Positions 27,687 through 35,158 of a DNA stretch of 45,730 nt are shown in pieces. Made by a program: the position numbers and the translations under genes. Positions within the stretch are counted from its first letter, which is position 1; each line of letters starts with the position of its first letter. The stretch covers positions 1-45,730 of the forward strand of contig QHBT01000013.1 of assembly GCA_003244185.1 (NCBI GenBank), read 5' to 3'. The notes under the pieces were generated by a model, which did not search any database, was not told the DNA's origin, and saw only the letters and a program-made list of their open reading frames with translations. The DNA is from Candidatus Dormiibacter spiritus. GTDB lineage: Bacteria > Chloroflexota > Dormibacteria > Dormibacterales > Dormibacteraceae.

Positions 27687-29571
27687 AGCTCGGGAAGGTA
27701 GCTTCGACCGCCACGTCGTCAACGAGATGGTAGTTGTCTGCGGCGACATCGGTGAAGATGAGCTGGACGAAGCTCAGCGGCTGGCCGGGTCCGCGCTTGC
27801 CTACCTGTGCGACCAGCCAGCCGCTGGCTTCCTGGCCCGGCTGCAGCGTCTCCGGGAACTGCTGGGAGCGGGCGTAATCGATGTAGGAAAGGCGCTCATC
27901 GTCGCCCACGAGCACCTTGGCCCTGGGCCACCAATCCACCTCCGATTCGCCCCGGTTGTTGATCCTCACGTGAAGCCAGAGCTGGTCTGAGCCCGGCAAC
28001 ATCGCAACCTTGTCCAGCGTGATCACCACGCCGGCGTACACGGTGGAAGCGTGCACTGAGGTCATAGCGCGTTCAGGCGGCGCCTCAAATCCTGCCTGCA
28101 CGGCGTTGGCAGGGCCGGTCACCACGAACCCAGCAAGAGCCGTCAGAAAGGAGATGCCTATCACTCCCGCGGTCGCCAGCCGGGGCATGGCGGCGGGCAC
28201 CAGGGCGGTGAGGCCGATCGCCAGAAGGCAGCCGATGGCGACAGCGGCGGGATAGAGGTAACGGCCGGGGAGCAGGCCGCCGATGTGGGCGAAGCGAAGC
28301 GCGCTGAATGCGAAGAGCACCTGGCCGGCTGCGCCGACCGCCAGCACCGTGCTTGCGGCTTCGGGGAGCGTGTGGCGGATCGCTCTGACCAGCAGGCCTA
28401 CGAGACCGTAGATGACAGCCACTCCGACCAGCACCTCCAGCAAGCCGGCCTGGCCAAGGGTATAGACGGGCTCGCCAGTCCAGTAGGTGAAGAAGGCGTG
28501 CTCAAGGTTGCTGCGCACCTCGAGAGGCGTCAGCGCGCCAGGCTGGAGCACGTAGCTCATCAACTGGGAGGGAGGCAGCAGGCGACGATAGAGCAAGACA
28601 TTGGCCGCGAGCCAAGGCGCCATCATGGCGACGGAGCCACCAGCCACGCGTCCCAGGTGCGCCAGCTGCTCCCTCCAGGGAAAACCGCGCTGCAGGACAG
28701 GCGCCAAGAGGGCGGCACCCACCATGAACACTGCCCCACCAGCTGTCAGCTTGCTCGTCATGGCGGCACCCAGAAGTACACCGAGAAGCCAGGCCGACCG
28801 GCGGTTGAATCCCTCCTGGAAACCACGCACCGCCTGCACGCAGACGATCCCGCCCAGAACCGCGGCGGCCACGTCATTGGTCACCTGCGTGGTGTTCAGC
28901 ACGATTCCAGGCGCCACAGTGGTGGCCGCCGCGATGGCTGCGACCGGGTTTCGGCCGGGCAGCAGCCGAAGCGCCAACACCCAGGCGAGTGGCGCGAGAA
29001 GCGCCATCAGCAGGGCATCCGCCGTGCGCACGGCGTAGACGGCACCCAGGGGACCGCCCAGGAGGTCGCCCGCCCACCAGAACGGAACCATTGCCAGGTA
29101 GTAGAGGGGCGGCTGCATGGACTCGTAGGAGAAGGACCACAGGTGCCGCCGGGTCCAGACCCCGCGCTGGTTCCAGTTGAGGCCTGCCGGCATCTGCTCG
29201 AAGTCGTTGGGGTTGGTCACAGCGGGAGCGGGATCAGTGCCCTTGGCGGACCAGCGGTAGACGCCCGTCTGGTGCATGATGCCCAGCGTTTCCGGCCGGA
29301 TCCGAGTTTGATCGGAGAGCGCGTAGCTGCCGTGGGCGTATTGGGCGATCAGGTCGTAGTGCTGGGCCTCATCGACCCTCGACCAAACCGGCTGACCCAG
29401 GGCGACCGCCAGTGCGGGGACGAGGGCGCCCAGGTAGATGAGGATGAGCGGCCGCCGGCGGGAGAGCGAGACCAAGCCGGGGCTGAGCGTGCCCAGCAGT
29501 TGAATTGGCGCGCGCCGACGCCAGAGGTCACTGCTTGCCAGGCGCGCGGGCACGCCGAAGCCGTCTAGCAT
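27685..29571 (-). CDS. GT-C type (DUF2142-like) membrane glycosyltransferase with C-terminal extracytoplasmic domain
   Basis: A 628-residue polytopic membrane protein. After the first helix (about 41-60) comes SRVDEAQHYDLIAQYAHG with D67-E68 in the position of the acidic catalytic motif of GT-C enzymes, then a loop ending in QPPLYYLAMVPFWW (about 153-166). At least ten further hydrophobic helices follow up to about residue 505. The last 115 residues are soluble: LWLHVRINNRGES, WWPRAKVLV, LQPGQEASGWLVAQV, a beta-sandwich pattern like DUF4352. It probably transfers a sugar from a polyprenyl phosphate on the outer face of the membrane; donor and acceptor unknown. Confidence 0.78.
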   Translation of the reverse strand: MLDGFGVPARLASSDLWRRRAPIQLLGTLSPGLVSLSRRRPLILIYLGALVPALAVALGQPVWSRVDEAQHYDLIAQYAHGSYALSDQTRIRPETLGIMHQTGVYRWSAKGTDPAPAVTNPNDFEQMPAGLNWNQRGVWTRRHLWSFSYESMQPPLYYLAMVPFWWAGDLLGGPLGAVYAVRTADALLMALLAPLAWVLALRLLPGRNPVAAIAAATTVAPGIVLNTTQVTNDVAAAVLGGIVCVQAVRGFQEGFNRRSAWLLGVLLGAAMTSKLTAGGAVFMVGAALLAPVLQRGFPWREQLAHLGRVAGGSVAMMAPWLAANVLLYRRLLPPSQLMSYVLQPGALTPLEVRSNLEHAFFTYWTGEPVYTLGQAGLLEVLVGVAVIYGLVGLLVRAIRHTLPEAASTVLAVGAAGQVLFAFSALRFAHIGGLLPGRYLYPAAVAIGCLLAIGLTALVPAAMPRLATAGVIGISFLTALAGFVVTGPANAVQAGFEAPPERAMTSVHASTVYAGVVITLDKVAMLPGSDQLWLHVRINNRGESEVDWWPRAKVLVGDDERLSYIDYARSQQFPETLQPGQEASGWLVAQVGKRGPGQPLSFVQLIFTDVAADNYHLVDDVAVEATFPS

Positions 29572-29642
29572 GCACCTCCAGTATCAGGGAAAGCCAGCCC
29601 GCCGGCCACCGATCCTCGTTCTCGAGCCCGGGCTTATCCGCG

Positions 29643-30746
29643 TCAGGCGGAGATGTCGGCGAGCGCTCGCCAGACGTCGACCTTGGTCCGCACCCGCCGT
29701 ACCACCTCGTCAGTGAACTCGATGGTGCCCGAGTGCCCACCCAGGTCCGCGGTCTTGATGCCGTCCGAGACGGCTTCCAGGGTCGCTTCATAGATCGCCC
29801 GGGAAGCGGCGTGGGCCTGGCTGCCGGGCATGTAGTGCAGCACCGCGGCGGCGGCCAGGATCATCGCCATGGGGTTGGCGACGTCCTTGCCCTCCAGCGC
29901 GGGGGCCGTCCCATGCGGTGCCTCGCTCATGGCTGCCTTGATCTCACCCTGCTCGTCGAACGCCAGCAGGATGGATTCCGCGCCCGCGATGGAGCCGAAC
30001 ATCTGCATGACGAGGTCGCTCAGGTTGTCGCCGTCGCGGTTCAGGGCCGGCACCACCAACGCCTCGCCGGTGGTGGCGAGCAGCAGCGCATAGGTGGCGT
30101 CAATCAGGAGGGGCTTGTAGCGGACATCCGGGTTCTGCGCCGCAGCTCGATCCATCTCTTCTTTGAGCATTCCTTCGTAAACGGGGCTGACCGTCCACTT
30201 GGGGCCGCCGAAGACCTGAGCCCCGAGACGCCGAGCATGGCGGAAGGAGTATTCGGCGACGATCCGGCAGGTGCGCCGGCTGACCTTCTCGGTTCGGTAG
30301 GCCCACTCGTCCAGCTCTTCACCTTCGCGCCACTCCTTGGCCCCGTAAGCGTCGTCAACCGCCATGCGGATGACTGAGATGGGCGAGTAGACGCCAACTG
30401 AGGGCCTGACGCCGGGGATGCGACGTCCTGTGCGCACGATGACGCTGCCGCCCACCTCCTTGCGCAGGATGGCGTTGGGACTGCCCACGTCGCCGGTGCC
30501 TTCAGGAGTGATGCTCGCGGCCTTGAGCCCGAAGCCGGCTTCGCGCATCGCCCCGGCGGCCTCGTGCACCACCTCGTTGCCGGTCTTGCGCCGCACTCCG
30601 AGGGCGAGATCGTAGTGCCGCAGGTCAAGCTCCAGGCCGGTCACGCTCTCGTCAAGCACCCGGAGGGACTGAAGCAGCAGCTCCTCACCTGTCTGGTCGC
30701 CATGTAGCACCACCAGGGAGTTGTTCTGAGCCATACGGCGGCTCAT
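29643..30746 (-). CDS. Isocitrate/isopropylmalate dehydrogenase family protein, probably isocitrate dehydrogenase
   Basis: A 367-residue beta-decarboxylating dehydrogenase. It has LHGDQTGEE at the N-terminus, the substrate loop GSPNAILRKEVGGSVIVRTGRRIPGVRP (in segments), PISVIRMAVDDAYGAKEW, the metal-binding DGDNLSDLVMQ, and the cofactor loop SEAPHGTAPALEGKDVANP. The S-x-N-x-x-L-R pattern is that of isocitrate dehydrogenases rather than isopropylmalate dehydrogenases, so TCA-cycle isocitrate to 2-oxoglutarate is the best call; homoisocitrate dehydrogenase is less likely. Cofactor preference is not certain. ATG 30746 or 30734 may be used; the frame upstream to 30845 is not family-like. It is divergent from the rpmG operon. 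Confidence 0.82.
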   Translation of the reverse strand: MSRRMAQNNSLVVLHGDQTGEELLLQSLRVLDESVTGLELDLRHYDLALGVRRKTGNEVVHEAAGAMREAGFGLKAASITPEGTGDVGSPNAILRKEVGGSVIVRTGRRIPGVRPSVGVYSPISVIRMAVDDAYGAKEWREGEELDEWAYRTEKVSRRTCRIVAEYSFRHARRLGAQVFGGPKWTVSPVYEGMLKEEMDRAAAQNPDVRYKPLLIDATYALLLATTGEALVVPALNRDGDNLSDLVMQMFGSIAGAESILLAFDEQGEIKAAMSEAPHGTAPALEGKDVANPMAMILAAAAVLHYMPGSQAHAASRAIYEATLEAVSDGIKTADLGGHSGTIEFTDEVVRRVRTKVDVWRALADISA

Positions 30747-30867
30747 GTTAGGCTCGCCCCGAGCGGTCCGTGTCAGAGCAAGCCTTAGCTCAGCCAACTC
30801 CGGGTGACACTCACCTCCATCCGCTGCTAGCCCCAGGGCCAGCACGCGGTTTGCCCCGCAGGGGATC

Positions 30868-30876
30868 TGGTACTAT
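30868..30876 (+). promoter_or_regulatory. Extended -10 promoter-like site upstream of rpmG
   Basis: TGGTACTAT (30868-30876) is a TGn extended -10 element with TACTAT as -10. The best -35-like hexamer, TTGCCC at 30851-30856, is spaced only 14 bases, so it would rely on the extended -10. Predicted initiation near 30883 coincides with the first base of the hairpin at 30884. Confidence 0.4.
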
Positions 30877-30883
30877 GAACACC

Positions 30884-30907
30884 GCCTAGGAGCCCCTAGG
30901 CTTTTTT
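30884..30907 (+). terminator. Perfect hairpin plus T-run in the rpmG leader
   Basis: GCCTAGG (30884-30890), loop AGCC, CCTAGGC (30895-30901) and TTTTTT (30902-30907) have the exact form of an intrinsic terminator. No plus-strand gene precedes it; it lies about 63 bases before rpmG and about 8 bases after the -10-like element. It may end upstream read-through transcription, cap the mRNA 5' end, or act as an operator palindrome. Confidence 0.6.
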
Positions 30908-30970
30908 CTTCACGCCCAGCCGGTGCAACGTCCCGTGCGGGCTGAAAAGCGGGACCAAAGCAGAGAAGAA

Positions 30971-31120
30971 GTGGAATCGATCATCACTCTCCAGTGCGGC
31001 GATTGCAAGCGCCGGAACTACACGACTGTCAAGAACAAGAAGAACGACCCTGACCGCCTGGAGCTTCAGAAGTACTGCCGGTGGTGTCGCAAGCACACCT
31101 CGCATAGGGAAACCAAATAG
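30971..31120 (+). CDS. rpmG: 50S ribosomal protein L33
   Basis: A 49-residue bL33 of the zinc-binding (C+) type with C9, C12, C36 and C39 and the conserved KRRNYTT.KNK and YCRWCRKHT segments. GTG 30971 after AGAGAAG gives the standard length; the open frame further upstream (to 30923) would add an atypical basic lead. It heads the rpmG-secE-nusG operon. Confidence 0.95.
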   Translation: MESIITLQCGDCKRRNYTTVKNKKNDPDRLELQKYCRWCRKHTSHRETK

Positions 31121-31122
31121 CC

Positions 31123-31398
31123 ATGGCAGTCTCCGCCCGGCGCCGGCCCAGCGCTCAGCCTCGAGGTGGCTTTGTCGGCTTCCTGCGGGAAACGTATGAC
31201 GAGTTGCGCAAGGTGGTCTGGCCCACGCCGCCCGAGCTGTACCGCTACACGGTCATCGTGGTGATCACCACAGCCGTCATCGCGCTGTTCATCACTGTGG
31301 TGGACGCCAGCCTCCAGGAGCTGACCAAGCGGTTCATCTACGGCGCCTTTTCGGGCCAAGGCGGGGGCATCTCACTGCCCAAGATCTTCGGCGGCTAA
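31123..31398 (+). CDS. secE: Preprotein translocase subunit SecE
   Basis: A 91-residue single-span SecE, the essential clamp around SecY in the translocon. It has the amphipathic segment FLRETYDELRKVVWPTPPEL (20-39) and one membrane helix at about 42-60. A short Gly-rich C-terminal tail follows. It begins 2 bases after rpmG and lies before nusG, the usual order. Confidence 0.95.
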   Translation: MAVSARRRPSAQPRGGFVGFLRETYDELRKVVWPTPPELYRYTVIVVITTAVIALFITVVDASLQELTKRFIYGAFSGQGGGISLPKIFGG

Positions 31399-31415
31399 TT
31401 TAGGAATCACGACAC

Positions 31416-31967
31416 ATGGCACAGCAAACTCAGACCGCCACTTCCGACCCCCGCTGGTACGTCGTCCACGCGTACTCGGGTCATGAGGAGAAGGTCAAGA
31501 AGAACCTCGAGAAGAGGATCGAGTCGATGGATATGCACGACCTGATCCACGAAGTCTTCGTGCCCATGGAGGACGAGATCGAGATCAAGGACGGCAAGCG
31601 CCGCCACGTCCAGCGCCGGATCTACCCCGGCTACATCCTGGTCAAGATGGTGATGACCGACGAGTCCTGGTACGTCGTGCGCAACACGCCAGGCGTGACC
31701 AACTTCGTCGGCTCGGCCAACCAGGCGGTACCGCTGGAGGAGTCCGAGCTGAAGTCGATTTTGAAGCAGGTCAAGACCGAGCCCCAGATCCGGGTGGAGT
31801 TCCAAGTTGGCGAGAGCGTGCGAGTCGCCGATGGCCCCTTCGCCGACTTCATGGGCAAGGTCGACGAGATCAACCCTGAGAAGGGCAAGCTCAAGGTGCT
31901 GGTGAGCATGTTCGGCCGGGAGACCCCAGTTGAGTTGGACCTGCTCCAGGTTGAGAAGGTTCACTGA
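31416..31967 (+). CDS. nusG: Transcription termination/antitermination protein NusG
   Basis: A 183-residue NusG that binds RNA polymerase and couples transcription to Rho or ribosomes. NGN domain: [19 protein letters not shown], the [18 protein letters not shown] core and [18 protein letters not shown] domain: [19 protein letters not shown]...[17 protein letters not shown]. No inserted domain. It is 17 bases after secE and 8 bases before rplK. Confidence 0.97.
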   Translation: MAQQTQTATSDPRWYVVHAYSGHEEKVKKNLEKRIESMDMHDLIHEVFVPMEDEIEIKDGKRRHVQRRIYPGYILVKMVMTDESWYVVRNTPGVTNFVGSANQAVPLEESELKSILKQVKTEPQIRVEFQVGESVRVADGPFADFMGKVDEINPEKGKLKVLVSMFGRETPVELDLLQVEKVH

Positions 31968-31975
31968 GGAGTTAG

Positions 31976-32404
31976 ATGGCCAAGAAGAAGATTCGGACGA
32001 TCGTCAAGATCGAGCTGCCGGCCGGGAAGGCGACACCGGCACCCCCGGTGGGAACCGCCCTGGGCCCCCATGGCGTCAACATCATGGAGTTCACCAAGGC
32101 CTACAACGAGCGCACAGCCGCTCAGGCGGGCGAAGTGGTCCCGGCGGAGATCACCATCTTCGAGGACAGGAGCTTCGTCTTCGTGCTCAAGACCTCGCCG
32201 ACCGTCCAGATGTTGAAGAAGGCCGCCCAGGTCGAGAAGGGGTCCGCTCGGCAGAAGAAGGAGAAGGTGGGTTCCGTCACCAGGGAGCAGCTGCGCACCA
32301 TCGCCGAGGCGAAGGCCAAGGACCTGAACGCGCACGGCATCGATCAGGCGGTGAAGATCATCGAGGGCACTGCCCGATCAATGGGGTTGGAAGTAGTTGG
32401 CTAG
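31976..32404 (+). CDS. rplK: 50S ribosomal protein L11
   Basis: A 142-residue uL11 of the GTPase-associated centre. It has [29 protein letters not shown] (in segments), the flexible-hinge Pro-rich part, and the C-terminal rRNA-binding domain ending [16 protein letters not shown] before ATG 31976 is the ribosome binding site. The stop overlaps the TTG start of rplA. Confidence 0.97.
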   Translation: MAKKKIRTIVKIELPAGKATPAPPVGTALGPHGVNIMEFTKAYNERTAAQAGEVVPAEITIFEDRSFVFVLKTSPTVQMLKKAAQVEKGSARQKKEKVGSVTREQLRTIAEAKAKDLNAHGIDQAVKIIEGTARSMGLEVVG

Positions 32405-33122
32405 CAAGCACGGAAAGAAGTACACAGAGGCCCGAAAGCGGGTTGAAGAAGCCCTTGCCGGCAGAGAGGAGGGCCTGGCCCCGGTCCAGGCGGTTCAGGT
32501 GGTCAGGGACACTTCCACCGCCCGCTTCGATGCGACTGTGGAAGCCCACATCCGGTTGGGGGTCGACCCCCGCCACGCCGAGCAGATGGTCAGGGGAGCG
32601 GTTTCCCTGCCCAACGGCACAGGCAAGACGGTGCGCGTGGCCTGTTTCGTAGGCGGCGACAAGGCGAAGGAGGCGCAGGACGCCGGCGCTGACATTGTCG
32701 GTGGGGATGACCTGATCGCGAGGGTGAAAGATGGCTGGACCGAGTTCGACGTCGCCATCGCAACGCCTGACATGATGAGCAAGGTGGGGCCCCTGGGCAA
32801 GATCCTGGGACCCCGCGGGCTCATGCCAAACCCCAAATCGGGCACAGTTACCTTCGACATCGCTCGAGCAGTGAAAGAGGTGAAGGGCGGTCGCGTCGAG
32901 TACCGCACCGACAAGTTCGGCATCGTCCACGTGGCGATTGGCAAGGTGTCCTTCAGCGAGCAGTCGCTGGGCGAGAATCTCTCGGCAGTGGTCGACGCCC
33001 TGGTGCGGGCCAAGCCCTCCGCCGCCAAGGGCCAGTACTTCCGCACCGCCTACCTGACCACCACCATGGGTCCCTCGGTGCCGATCGACGTGCGGGAAGC
33101 CGCCAAACTCACGACCGCCTAG
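32397..33122 (+). CDS. rplA: 50S ribosomal protein L1
   Basis: A 241-residue uL1 of the L1 stalk. It has [13 protein letters not shown] at the start, [24 protein letters not shown], the signature [21 protein letters not shown], and [20 protein letters not shown] at the end. The start is TTG 32397, overlapping rplK by 8 bases; no better start fits the family N-terminus. TTG is unusual for a highly expressed ribosomal gene and, with the overlap, suggests translational coupling to rplK. Confidence 0.96.
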   Translation: MASKHGKKYTEARKRVEEALAGREEGLAPVQAVQVVRDTSTARFDATVEAHIRLGVDPRHAEQMVRGAVSLPNGTGKTVRVACFVGGDKAKEAQDAGADIVGGDDLIARVKDGWTEFDVAIATPDMMSKVGPLGKILGPRGLMPNPKSGTVTFDIARAVKEVKGGRVEYRTDKFGIVHVAIGKVSFSEQSLGENLSAVVDALVRAKPSAAKGQYFRTAYLTTTMGPSVPIDVREAAKLTTA

Positions 33123-33146
33123 CCCCCGAGCCGGTCTGGCCGGCTG

Positions 33147-33152
33147 TACAAT
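33147..33152 (+). promoter_or_regulatory. Possible -10 element before the L10 leader
   Basis: TACAAT (33147-33152) lies 11 bases before the L10 leader closing helix, at the right distance for a start of transcription just before it. No good -35 is seen. Many bacteria have an internal promoter here. Confidence 0.3.
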
Positions 33153-33162
33153 CAACGTTCGC

Positions 33163-33254
33163 CACAGACAGCAGGGGGCTTTCACAGCCTTAATCAAACC
33201 TGCCGAGGCAACGAACCAGGGGCTGTCGTCGCCGAGCCTTCGTGCCTGTCTGTG
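33163..33254 (+). ncRNA. Ribosomal protein L10 leader
   Basis: The rplA-rplJ gap carries the L10 leader, the cis-regulatory mRNA site where L10(L12)4 binds to repress rplJL. CACAGACAG (33163-33171) pairs perfectly with CTGTCTGTG (33246-33254) to close the structure. The conserved internal strands AGACAGCAGG, CTTAATC and CCTGCCGAGG (kink-turn region) are all present and in order. The rplJ Shine-Dalgarno begins 6 bases after the closing helix. Confidence 0.85.
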
Positions 33255-33271
33255 AGCACGGAGGATTTTTT

Positions 33272-33820
33272 ATGGCACCCAAGGCAAAGAAGATCGAGCA
33301 GGTCCAGGAGCTGACCGAAAAGCTTCAGACGGCGAAGGCCGCCGTCATCACCCACTATCGCGGCCTGACCGTAGCCCAGCTGCACGACCTGCGCAACCGT
33401 CTCAGAGCCCAGAACGTCGAGTACAGGGTGGTGAAGAACACGCTGGCCCGGCGCGCGGCCCAGGACTCGGGCCACGGCTCGGCGGAGTTGGAGCAGATGC
33501 TGATCGGCCCCGTCGCCATCGCCTTTGGATTCGGCGAGCTGAGCGCGCCCGCCAAGCTCTTGGCGGAGTACACGCGACAGACCAGACTGCCGCTCGAAGT
33601 GATCGGCGGCCTCGTGGAAGGCCGGCTGATGGCCGCCGAGCAGGTCAGGCAGACGGCCGACCTGCCATCGCGGGAAGTGTTGCTGGCGCAGCTGCTGAGC
33701 ACCCTGCAGAGCCCTATCGCGCAGTTGGTGGCCACTATGCAGGCGCCCGTGCAGACGCTGCTGGGGCTGCTCGAAGCGTATCGGACGAAGTTGGACGGCG
33801 AAGCCGCAACCGCGGCTTAG
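33272..33820 (+). CDS. rplJ: 50S ribosomal protein L10
   Basis: A 182-residue uL10 that anchors L7/L12 dimers to the ribosome. It has EKLQTAKAAVITHYRGLTVAQLHDLR at the N-terminus (in segments), YRVVKNTLARRAA, the GPVAIAFG motif and a C-terminal amphipathic helix for L12 binding. ATG 33272 is fixed by GGAGG at 33260-33264 (7-base spacing); the open frame from 33242 runs into the leader and was rejected. Autoregulated through the upstream leader. Confidence 0.96.
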   Translation: MAPKAKKIEQVQELTEKLQTAKAAVITHYRGLTVAQLHDLRNRLRAQNVEYRVVKNTLARRAAQDSGHGSAELEQMLIGPVAIAFGFGELSAPAKLLAEYTRQTRLPLEVIGGLVEGRLMAAEQVRQTADLPSREVLLAQLLSTLQSPIAQLVATMQAPVQTLLGLLEAYRTKLDGEAATAA

Positions 33821-33853
33821 CGAAGATTCTGGAGATCTCTTAAAGGAGGATCT

Positions 33854-34252
33854 ATGGCAACCAAGGTAACCCCCAAGGACTTCATCGAAGCGCTCAAGGA
33901 ATGGAGCGTGCTCGACGTGGTGGAGGCCGTGAAGGCCATCGAGGACGAGTTCGGCATCAAGGCGGCAGCAGCTGTGGCAGCCCCGGCGGCCGGCGCGGCA
34001 GCTCCCGCCGCCGGACCGGCTGAGCCCGCCGCTGAGGAGCAGACCGAGTTCACAGTTCTGCTGAGCGGCATCGGCGAGAGCAAGATCAACGTGATCAAGG
34101 CTGTCCGCGAGCTGAGCCAGCTGGGTCTGAAGGAGGCGAAGGACCTGGTCGACGCGGCGCCCAAGAACGTCCTCGAAGGTGTCAGCAAGGAGGACGCTGA
34201 CAAGGCGGCCACCCGACTGCGGGAGGCAGGAGCCACCGTCGAGGTAAAGTAG
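33854..34252 (+). CDS. rplL: 50S ribosomal protein L7/L12
   Basis: A 132-residue bL12, the stalk protein that recruits translation GTPases. The N-terminal dimerisation domain ([22 protein letters not shown]) is followed by an Ala/Pro/Gly hinge (about 38-58) and the C-terminal domain [40 protein letters not shown] (in segments). AAAGGAGG before ATG 33854 is the strongest Shine-Dalgarno in the window, fitting the high copy number of L12. The operon ends at the terminator 18 bases downstream. Confidence 0.97.
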   Translation: MATKVTPKDFIEALKEWSVLDVVEAVKAIEDEFGIKAAAAVAAPAAGAAAPAAGPAEPAAEEQTEFTVLLSGIGESKINVIKAVRELSQLGLKEAKDLVDAAPKNVLEGVSKEDADKAATRLREAGATVEVK

Positions 34253-34269
34253 CCGGTAGAGCCGACATC

Positions 34270-34309
34270 AAGGGCGCTTCGCTGTGGACGGCGAGGCGCC
34301 CTTTCTTTT
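34270..34309 (+). terminator. Intrinsic terminator of the rplJL operon
   Basis: AAGGGCGCTTCGC (34270-34282), loop TGTGGACG, GCGAGGCGCCCTT (34291-34303): a 13-pair stem (one G-T) followed by TCTTTTG. It lies between rplL and the convergent peptidase gene. Confidence 0.88.
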
Positions 34310-34319
34310 GTGCCGGGCG

Positions 34320-35144
34320 CTATGTCGGCTGGAAGACGAGCATGACGCGGCCCTGGCGGACGGTGGTCGCGGGGCTGGAGGTCTGGGCGTCTATTGCCGA
34401 GGAGAGCACTTCCCACTTGTAGGCCAGGCCCTGCCCCTCCTTCAAGCCGGGATCGTTGGTGTAGAGCAGGTCCTTGGCGGAGTCGTAGCCGATCACCACT
34501 ATCACGTGGTAGACGCTCTTGCCGCCGTAGGTGGGATAGATCTTGGTGCCGCCCGGGCCGCCCCAGGTCATGACAGGGATGATCACGGGCCGGCCGGCCG
34601 CGAGGTGCTGCTTCAGCACATCCAGGTCCACCGGCACCACGCTGCCCTGCACCTTGTAGAACTGCGCTCCCACCTGGGCGACCTGGTCCAGGCGGAGGTC
34701 GAGGCTGCGATAGCTGCTCCGTTCCCAGGCGACGAACTTGGCCATCGTGGAGTCGGCCTCGGCAGGCGGGATGAGGCTGCGGTGGTCGCCCTCGTAGTAC
34801 TGGCCGACCATCAGCACGTTGGCGGCCTCGCAGTACTCCTCGTGCGCCGCGTCCCATTTCTGGAAGGGGGCTTGGATGGTGAAGGGCACTCCCTGGATCT
34901 GGAGTGAGACGGGCAGCGGCGTGGGCGTCGGTACCGGCGTCGGAGCCGCGCTGGGCGCCTCAACGGCGGTCGGCGTGGGTGCCGCGGTGGCCGGGGCCTT
35001 CACCACCGCCTGCGTCTGGGGCGGCGGCGGGGTCTTATCGGCCTGCAGCCGCTGGTGCTGGTGGTAACCGACACCGGCGGCGCCCGCCCAGCAGACAAGG
35101 GAAGCCAGGGCGAGAATCGCCCAACGCGGCACGGGCATCCGCAT
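34320..35144 (-). CDS. Membrane-anchored C39-like (C39_2) cysteine peptidase family protein
   Basis: A 274-residue protein with a signal-anchor helix (about 9-26), a Pro/Thr/Ala-rich linker (38-78) and a papain-fold C39_2 domain. The catalytic residues appear to be C105 (HEEYCEAANVLM), H213 (YHVIVVIGYD) and D231 (YTNDPG). The domain is outside the membrane. Family members are often uncharacterised and not linked to bacteriocin export; no ABC transporter is adjacent. The gene is divergent from a flippase gene with 14 bases between starts, so a role at the cell surface in polysaccharide handling is a fair inference. The usual CE(A/P)A(S/N) motif is intact. Confidence 0.85.
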   Translation of the reverse strand: MRMPVPRWAILALASLVCWAGAAGVGYHQHQRLQADKTPPPPQTQAVVKAPATAAPTPTAVEAPSAAPTPVPTPTPLPVSLQIQGVPFTIQAPFQKWDAAHEEYCEAANVLMVGQYYEGDHRSLIPPAEADSTMAKFVAWERSSYRSLDLRLDQVAQVGAQFYKVQGSVVPVDLDVLKQHLAAGRPVIIPVMTWGGPGGTKIYPTYGGKSVYHVIVVIGYDSAKDLLYTNDPGLKEGQGLAYKWEVLSSAIDAQTSSPATTVRQGRVMLVFQPT

Positions 35145-35158
35145 ACGATACTGGCGAA

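Noticed and set aside
28285..29568. 427-codon plus-strand frame opposite the GT-C gene
   Set aside because: His/Gln/Gly-rich shadow; the opposite strand encodes a coherent membrane protein.
34320..35144. C39 bacteriocin-processing peptidase of an ABC exporter
   Set aside because: No ABC transporter or precursor peptide gene is adjacent and the protein is a free, single-anchor C39_2 type.
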